Source: Fen-1362 sp964597035
GTDB taxonomy: Bacteria; Planctomycetota; Phycisphaerae; Sedimentisphaerales; Anaerobacaceae
Direction: 5' to 3'
Length of the DNA stretch: 35,925 nucleotides
Assembly (NCBI GenBank): GCA_964597035.1
Contig: CAZQWM010000023.1
Location: forward strand, 1 to 35,925
Shown here piece by piece: positions 32,326 through 35,925 of this stretch. The notes beneath the pieces are model-generated. The model was given only the letters and a program-made list of their open reading frames with translations. It had not been told where the DNA came from and made no database searches. Position numbers and translations under genes: made by a program. Position 1 is the stretch's first letter, and every line of letters starts with the position of its first letter.

Positions 32326-32430
32326 ATGATGATGGAAAAGCGTCGACTGTCCATAGTTGTTCTGAGGAAAAGAGGCAGAAGAAGGAAAATTCTATCTATG
32401 AGTGAATGCCTGCGATGCGACTATATCTGA
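32326..32430 (+). CDS. Possible leaderless small basic peptide overlapping the radical-SAM gene
   Basis: A 34-codon frame starts with three ATG codons at 32326, seven bases after the -10 box, and reads MMMEKRRLSIVVLRKRGRRR then KILSMSECLRCDYI. It is very basic (KRR, RKRGRRRK) and ends with a CxxC. It overlaps the radical-SAM gene by 25 bases in another frame, so it may serve translational coupling. Being short, it could be chance. It is not a confident gene. Confidence 0.25.
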   Translation: MMMEKRRLSIVVLRKRGRRRKILSMSECLRCDYI

Positions 32431-33791
32431 TAAACCCGTCCAACCCGCTTGTCAGCATCCTCAAAGTCAAGGAGAGCCGGTGGAACCGTTACCGTGTGTG
32501 GAAGCCGCTCGGTCTTATGGTTCTCGCGGGCCTGACCCCGCCGGAGTGGGACATAACGATTGTGGACGAGAACCTCGGCCTGCCGGACTATTCTGCCATG
32601 CCTCGGCCTGACCTGGTGGGCATTACCGCTTTCACCTCGCAGGCAAACCGCGCCTATCAACTGGCCGGTCATTTCCGTAGTATAGGCGTACCTGTCGTGA
32701 TGGGCGGCATTCACGCCACAATGTGTCTGGACGAGGTCATTGAGCGTGTGGACTCGGTCGTCACGCGTGAAGCTGAGCACATCTGGCCGCAAGTCCTCCA
32801 GGACGCCCGTAATGGCTGCCTGAAGCGCCGGTATGAGGGAGGGCTCGCCGATATCAACGATATCCCCGTCGCCCGTAATGATTTGCTGACCGCGGGATAT
32901 GCCTTGGGAGCCATTCAGACCACTCGCGGATGTCCACTGAACTGCACCTTTTGCAGCGTGACGGCGTTCAACGGGGCCACCTACCGGCAGCGACCCATTG
33001 AAGAGGTCGTGCGGGAATTCCAGATGGTCCCTGAAAAATATGTTCTGGTAGTGGATGACAACCTCATCGGCACAAGCACTGCACATATCTCCCGCGCCAA
33101 GGACCTGTTTCGCGCTATGGCACAGGCTAACCTCCGGAAGGAATGGATCGCCCAGGCCACGATTAATTTCGCCGACGATGAAGAGCTCCTCGCCTTGGCC
33201 GCAAAGGCCGGGTGCAGCGGTGTCTTCATCGGCTTTGAATCCCCAACGCCCGAAGGGCTGCTGGAGATTGGCAAAAAATTCAACCTTCTAAAGGGCCGGG
33301 ACTTCCGCGCTTCTGTGCGGCGCATACAGCGGCACAACATACTGGTAATGGGTTCCTTTATCATCGGTTTGGACATCGACCAGCCGGGCATCGGCAAACG
33401 TATCGCCGAGGCGGCCAGCCATTACGGCGTCGACAATCTCAACGTGCTGTTTCTGACGCCCCTGCCAGGCACACGTCTCTGGGACCAGATGAAATCGCAG
33501 GACCGCATCGCCCTCAATGCGTTTCCGGAGGACTGGAAATACTACACCCTGACATTCCCGGTGGCACGGTATAAGCATTTGTCCTTGGTCGGCATACTCA
33601 GGGAAATGATGTCCTGCAACCGGAACTTCTATTCCCTGCCGCAAATTCTGCGCAGGCTGGGCAGCAACCTGTGGCGTCGCCGCAAGCCGCTCATCTGTTT
33701 GGTGAGCAATCTCTCCTACAGGAACAACATCCGTCTTGACTGTAAGGCATACGCGGACTTCAAGCTCCAGCGGGGCAGCGGGCTCGATTGA
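32406..33791 (+). CDS. B12-binding-domain radical SAM protein
   Basis: The 461-residue protein has an N-terminal cobalamin-binding-like Rossmann domain (about 1-145: RLYLINPSNPL, VMGGIHATMCLDEVI, SVVTREAEHIW) and a radical SAM TIM barrel with the cluster motif GCPLNCTFC (Cys176, Cys180, Cys183). The 120-residue C-terminal part has no recognised accessory cluster motif. The fold class includes methylases of hopanoids, bacteriochlorins, antibiotics and peptides; I cannot assign a substrate. ATG at 32415 (MRLYLINP) is an alternative start. No clear Shine-Dalgarno site; it may be coupled to the small upstream frame. Confidence 0.9.
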   Translation: MPAMRLYLINPSNPLVSILKVKESRWNRYRVWKPLGLMVLAGLTPPEWDITIVDENLGLPDYSAMPRPDLVGITAFTSQANRAYQLAGHFRSIGVPVVMGGIHATMCLDEVIERVDSVVTREAEHIWPQVLQDARNGCLKRRYEGGLADINDIPVARNDLLTAGYALGAIQTTRGCPLNCTFCSVTAFNGATYRQRPIEEVVREFQMVPEKYVLVVDDNLIGTSTAHISRAKDLFRAMAQANLRKEWIAQATINFADDEELLALAAKAGCSGVFIGFESPTPEGLLEIGKKFNLLKGRDFRASVRRIQRHNILVMGSFIIGLDIDQPGIGKRIAEAASHYGVDNLNVLFLTPLPGTRLWDQMKSQDRIALNAFPEDWKYYTLTFPVARYKHLSLVGILREMMSCNRNFYSLPQILRRLGSNLWRRRKPLICLVSNLSYRNNIRLDCKAYADFKLQRGSGLD

Positions 33792-33850
33792 GTAAAATGT
33801 CAAAAATTGTGATAAAATATTGGTGGTACTGACTGCTAAAGGGCAAAACA

Positions 33851-34246
33851 ATGAAAAAAGAAGTGGGCTTGTGGATTGACCACAAAAAGGCCGTTATCGT
33901 GACCCTCACAGATAAAGGCCAGGAAATAAAACAGATATCAGGGCATCTTGAAAGAGATGCCCAGCCTTCCGCCGGCTGGGCTGCACATTCCGGGAAGGAT
34001 TATGGAGAGGATGACCGGCAGGAAAGACATTTTATGGGCCATCTCGACATATATTATGACGAGGTGATTGCGTTTATTCATGATGCTGAATCGATTCTGA
34101 TATTTGGCCCCGGCGAGGCAAAGGGGGAGCTTAAAAAGCGTATTGAGAGAAAAGGTCTCCATGGGCGTATAGTTGGCGTTGAAACCGTTGACGAAATGAC
34201 TGACCCGCAGATTGCGGCTAAAGTCCGAAAGCACTTTCTCAAATAG
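33851..34246 (+). CDS. Small conserved-looking protein of unknown function
   Basis: The 131-residue protein reads MKKEVGLWIDHKKAVIVTLT, then a Glu/Arg/His-rich middle, HLDIYYDEVIAFIHDAESIL, IFGPGEAKGELKKRIER and VGVETVDEMTDPQIAAKVRK. This looks like a compact alpha/beta protein, similar in style to bacterial proteins annotated with eRF1/Dom34-like folds, but I am not sure of that. No membrane segment or catalytic motif is visible. It starts 59 bases after the radical-SAM gene and may be co-transcribed. AAAGGGC lies 8 bases before the ATG. Confidence 0.75.
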   Translation: MKKEVGLWIDHKKAVIVTLTDKGQEIKQISGHLERDAQPSAGWAAHSGKDYGEDDRQERHFMGHLDIYYDEVIAFIHDAESILIFGPGEAKGELKKRIERKGLHGRIVGVETVDEMTDPQIAAKVRKHFLK

Positions 34247-34264
34247 TGTCTGCCGGCTCGATTA

Positions 34265-34304
34265 CTCGTAGCGCAGCGAAGACCCTCGTAGCACAGCGAA
34301 GATC
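34265..34304. repeat. Tandem repeat, 2 x 20 bases
   Basis: CTCGTAGCGCAGCGAAGACC is followed directly by CTCGTAGCACAGCGAAGATC, with two differences. It lies between genes and has no reading frame of note. Confidence 0.85.
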
Positions 34305-34464
34305 CCGAGGGTGGGCTACTCTGGATTCGCAAACCCGGGACCCACAAATCTTAAATTTCCCGCAACTTGCCTGCCCTCGACTCAAGCTCCTTTGGGAATT
34401 GCAATCGGGGGCCTGCCCCGGCAGGTCGTAAACAGCAGGTGGTAAGGAGTTAATCGCAAAAAAG

Positions 34465-34492
34465 TTGTGCTTTAGTCCTCAAATGGTATAAT
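34465..34492 (+). promoter_or_regulatory. Promoter of the pyridoxamine-phosphate-oxidase-fold gene
   Basis: TTGTGC (34465-34470), 16 bases, perfect TATAAT (34487-34492) with TGG before it (extended -10). Leader of about 77 bases. Confidence 0.6.
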
Positions 34493-34575
34493 CATCGCAC
34501 GCACCGGGAGGAATCAGCTTGCGTTTTTGTGCCGAATTGCATCATCGGTGGGATATTATGAATTGGAGAACTTAA

Positions 34576-34986
34576 ATGAACCTCGAAGATTTAAAGAAAT
34601 TCATGAAGGACCTCGGCTGGGGAATATTAGCCACAGGCGACGCAGCTATTGTAGGCGCAAGGCCAATTAGCGGCTGGGCATGGAACCAAAGCGAGCTATG
34701 GTGTGCTACGGGCGAATCATCCGACAAAATCGCTCAGCTTCGAAAAGTGCCCTACGCGGAATATTGCTTCTGCGACCCCCAGGGTAAACACGTTCGTATC
34801 GCGGGGCCTTGCACCATCAGCACCGACAATTCGGAGAAGCTTTGGCTCTATAAGGCGGTTCCTGCGCTGAAAGAGTATATATCCGACCCTGCCGCGCCGC
34901 AATACGTGGTCATAAAGATGACGCCCGAAAACATTCGTTGCGTAGAAACTACAGAGCTTAGGTACACACAGGTTGAGCTAAAGTAA
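34576..34986 (+). CDS. Pyridoxamine 5'-phosphate oxidase-fold (flavin-binding split barrel) protein
   Basis: The 136-residue protein has the split-barrel pattern: an N-terminal helix MNLEDLKKFMKDLGWGILAT, then ARPISGWAWNQSELWCATGE, KIAQLRKVPYAEYCFCDPQG and KHVRIAGPCTIS. Members bind FMN, F420 or haem and reduce or sequester small molecules; the cofactor cannot be told. GGAG lies 10 bases before the ATG. A hairpin CCCCGA/TCGGGG at 35021-35040, with little U-tract, may end its transcript. Confidence 0.88.
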   Translation: MNLEDLKKFMKDLGWGILATGDAAIVGARPISGWAWNQSELWCATGESSDKIAQLRKVPYAEYCFCDPQGKHVRIAGPCTISTDNSEKLWLYKAVPALKEYISDPAAPQYVVIKMTPENIRCVETTELRYTQVELK

Positions 34987-35158
34987 ACAGATTTGCCGTT
35001 GAATCCTCATTTATATTTAGCCCCGATACTTGTGTCGGGGTTATCCCACGACACCCGCCATTCGTGTGGCGGGTCCTACCAACAACGAACTATCAGCTAA
35101 TTTAAACGTGTGCGGCGCTAGCCCCCCGCGTATCGTTTTGCAAAGCCCCGCCTGTTTA

Positions 35159-35181
35159 CCCCAGAACTTCGTTATCTGGGG
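35159..35181. repeat. Dispersed hairpin element, copy B
   Basis: CCCCAGA-(9)-TCTGGGG, a perfect 7-bp stem. See copy A at 32217-32239; both loops are nine bases and end in CGTTA, and CTGTTTA lies upstream of both. Confidence 0.5.
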
Positions 35182-35250
35182 CCCCGCCTGCCCCGGCAAT
35201 GTCTTAGGCCGGGGTCTATACAAACGGAGGGTCCCGGTTTATCAAAAACA

Positions 35251-35278
35251 AAAGGCCCTGCCTTTCGGCAGGGCCTTT
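35251..35278 (-). terminator. Terminator of the nucleotidyltransferase module
   Basis: AAAGGCCCTGCC-tttc-GGCAGGGCCTTT, a perfect 12-bp stem. The minus strand continues with TGTTTTT, so it ends the nucleotidyltransferase mRNA. Confidence 0.9.
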
Positions 35279-35299
35279 ATCAAGCAACAGTTTTAACCG

Positions 35300-35746
35300 C
35301 TACTCCTGGCCAAGGGCCTCGAGGTCTGCCAAATCCTTTTTTCTTCCAAGCGCCCTTTTGTTGGCGACCAAGTCGGCCTTGCTTATGAAGTAAGCAGGTA
35401 TATCGCCATAATTGCCTTGCACCTTGTCTGCCTGGGCCTTTTCCCAGCCGACAGCGGTAATTGAAGTCATTATATCCACGCGCACCGGCGGCATCCCAAG
35501 CTGAATCACATTGTCGGGGCTTGTAAAATCTGCTTCTGACAGTTCGAGCGACCCAAGCCCGAATTTCTCCAGAGCTTTCAGAATACGCCTGGCGTTTTCC
35601 TGGTCGGGCTTCACGAAAAGGTCGATATCGCCGGTATATCGCGGCGCCCCGTGAAAGGCCAGAGCGTACCCTCCTACGATGACGTATTCGATTTTATTAG
35701 CGTTGAATAATTCTAACAGTTCTTTGAAGTCGGATTGAATCTCCAT
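35300..35746 (-). CDS. Nucleotidyltransferase (DUF6036/MNT-like)
   Basis: The 148-residue protein contains the nucleotidyltransferase core: YVIVGGYALAFHGAPRYTGD followed by IDLFV. GG and the Asp pair (TGDIDLFV) form the usual metal site, and a further carboxylate is in VRVDIMTS. The C-terminus is a helical tail (KKDLADLEALG). Such proteins are linked to AbiEii-type or MNT-type toxin-antitoxin and abortive-infection modules. It overlaps the upstream small gene by 50 bases, and GGAGACAACTCT precedes its ATG. Whether it acts as a toxin or housekeeping enzyme is unknown. Confidence 0.9.
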   Translation of the reverse strand: MEIQSDFKELLELFNANKIEYVIVGGYALAFHGAPRYTGDIDLFVKPDQENARRILKALEKFGLGSLELSEADFTSPDNVIQLGMPPVRVDIMTSITAVGWEKAQADKVQGNYGDIPAYFISKADLVANKRALGRKKDLADLEALGQE

Positions 35747-35876
35747 AGAGTTGTCTCCGCAGATAATCCACTGTTGCCACCCGTTCCTCCGCGGGCCTGC
35801 TCAGCCAGTATTCAAGATTCTGTTTCGTTTCGGATATACTGTTCAGTTTGCTTCTTTTCACTACCGGCTTGATCAT
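35697..35876 (-). CDS. Small protein paired with the nucleotidyltransferase
   Basis: From the ATG at 35876 the protein has 59 residues: MIKPVVKRSKLNSISETKQN, LEYWLSRPAEERVATVDYL and RRQLYGDSIRLQRTVRIIQR. I recall similar short proteins (LxYWLSRPxEERxxAVxxLRRQ) preceding DUF6036-type nucleotidyltransferases, so this is probably the first gene of a two-gene module, possibly an antitoxin-like or chaperone-like partner. The ATG five codons upstream (35891) overlaps the -10 box and is not preferred. No Shine-Dalgarno site; six bases after TACAAT the start codon appears. Confidence 0.75.
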   Translation of the reverse strand: MIKPVVKRSKLNSISETKQNLEYWLSRPAEERVATVDYLRRQLYGDSIRLQRTVRIIQR

Positions 35877-35882
35877 AGCTAT

Positions 35883-35911
35883 ATTGTACATTATTGATTC
35901 ATTGCTTGAAA
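35883..35911 (-). promoter_or_regulatory. Promoter of the nucleotidyltransferase module, leaderless
   Basis: TACAAT at 35888-35883 (5 of 6 matches) with a poor -35 TTTCAA (35911-35906) at 17 bases. Six bases separate the -10 box from ATG 35876. The A-run and GCCCCG at 35912-35925 read as the 3' part of a terminator of the gene beyond the right edge. Confidence 0.45.
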
Positions 35912-35925
35912 CAAAAAAAGCCCCG

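Larger units (their letters stand above)
34247..34575 (+). other. Gene-free stretch with a tandem repeat and a promoter
   Basis: It holds a two-copy 20-base tandem repeat (34265-34304) and the promoter at 34465-34492. A weak hairpin, ACGCA/TGCGT followed by TTTTT, occurs near 34500-34535 within the leader and could act as an attenuator. No gene is supported. Confidence 0.5.
34987..35299. other. Cluster of GC-rich hairpins without a gene
   Basis: At least five inverted repeats are packed in 260 bases: CCCCGA/TCGGGG (35021-35040), ACCCGCCA/TGGCGGGT (35050-35072), CCCCAGA/TCTGGGG (35159-35181), CCCCGGC/GCCGGGG (about 35191-35214) and the terminator at 35251-35278. The first and last may be terminators for the flanking genes. 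The rest have no assigned role and give no supported reading frame. Confidence 0.6.

Noticed and set aside
32326..33791. RiPP precursor plus radical-SAM maturase
   Set aside because: The small frame has CxxC but lacks a clear leader/core layout, and no transporter, protease or recognition-domain gene is adjacent.
1..35925. CRISPR arrays, tRNA genes, rRNA genes, insertion sequences, prophage
   Set aside because: No regularly spaced repeats, no tRNA T-loop plus acceptor pairing, no transposase, integrase or phage-like gene was seen.

Overview
The window reads as a chromosomal segment of an anaerobic or microaerophilic planctomycete, most likely class Phycisphaerae. Several clues agree: secreted proteins ending in short dockerin-like calcium-loop tails (GDxDxDxxVDxxDF type), a GLUG-repeat protein, a DUF4954 protein, and a 2-oxoacid:ferredoxin oxidoreductase cluster at the left edge. 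This is inference from protein character; there is no rRNA marker. I saw no tRNA, rRNA, CRISPR array, prophage or insertion sequence.

Layout. 1-1649 (minus): start of a 2-oxoacid:ferredoxin oxidoreductase operon (ferredoxin subunit, then the cut-off alpha subunit) and an MltA-type lytic transglycosylase lipoprotein. 1650-2062: no gene, but a strongly folded element that may be a small RNA. 2063-5589 (minus): a NYN-domain RNase-like protein, a four-PAS soluble histidine kinase and a NarL-type regulator, packed as one unit. 5661-9585 (minus): pyrimidine operon pyrR-pyrB-(secreted protein of unknown function)-pyrC. 9709-11692 (minus): MscS channel and bile-acid/sodium symporter-type transporter, behind one promoter with an inverted repeat at the predicted start. 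11893-13389 (minus): HtrA/DegQ-type periplasmic protease. 13670-15897 (plus): DUF4139-like secreted protein and a YbaK-type tRNA editing domain. 15981-18890 (minus): class V aminotransferase plus DUF1015 protein, probably serine/glyoxylate metabolism, and a small zinc-ribbon protein. 19096-22716: HAD hydrolase, small membrane protein, ASCH protein, a Gly/Trp/Arg-rich exported protein and a GLUG/dockerin-like protein. 22812-27430: an amidase-fold protein lacking its zinc ligands, DUF4954, and a beta-helix exported protein. 27761-34986: nagB, a PpiC-type foldase, exported MsrB-MsrA fusion, a cysteine-rich ferredoxin, a B12/radical-SAM protein, an unknown small protein and a pyridoxamine-phosphate-oxidase-fold protein. 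34987-35925: a cluster of hairpins, then a small protein plus nucleotidyltransferase pair.

Regulation. Many promoters of the sigma-70 type are visible (TTGACA-like, 16-18 bp, TATAAT-like). In at least four places (porD at 400, the membrane protein at 19964, the ASCH gene at 20043, the nucleotidyltransferase module at 35876; probably also the HAD gene at 19096) the -10 box lies only 6-9 bases before the start codon and no Shine-Dalgarno sequence fits, so these mRNAs should be leaderless or nearly so. Other genes (nagB, DUF4954, the beta-helix protein, MscS, DUF4139) carry clear Shine-Dalgarno sites, so the organism appears to use both modes of initiation.

The strongest candidates for something undescribed are the folded RNA-like element at 1797-1940, the leaderless promoter pattern, the zinc-ligand-less amidase-like protein, the dispersed 7-bp hairpin repeat at 32217 and 35159, and a possible leaderless 34-residue basic peptide overlapping the radical-SAM gene. 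No obviously new multi-gene defence or biosynthetic system is visible.
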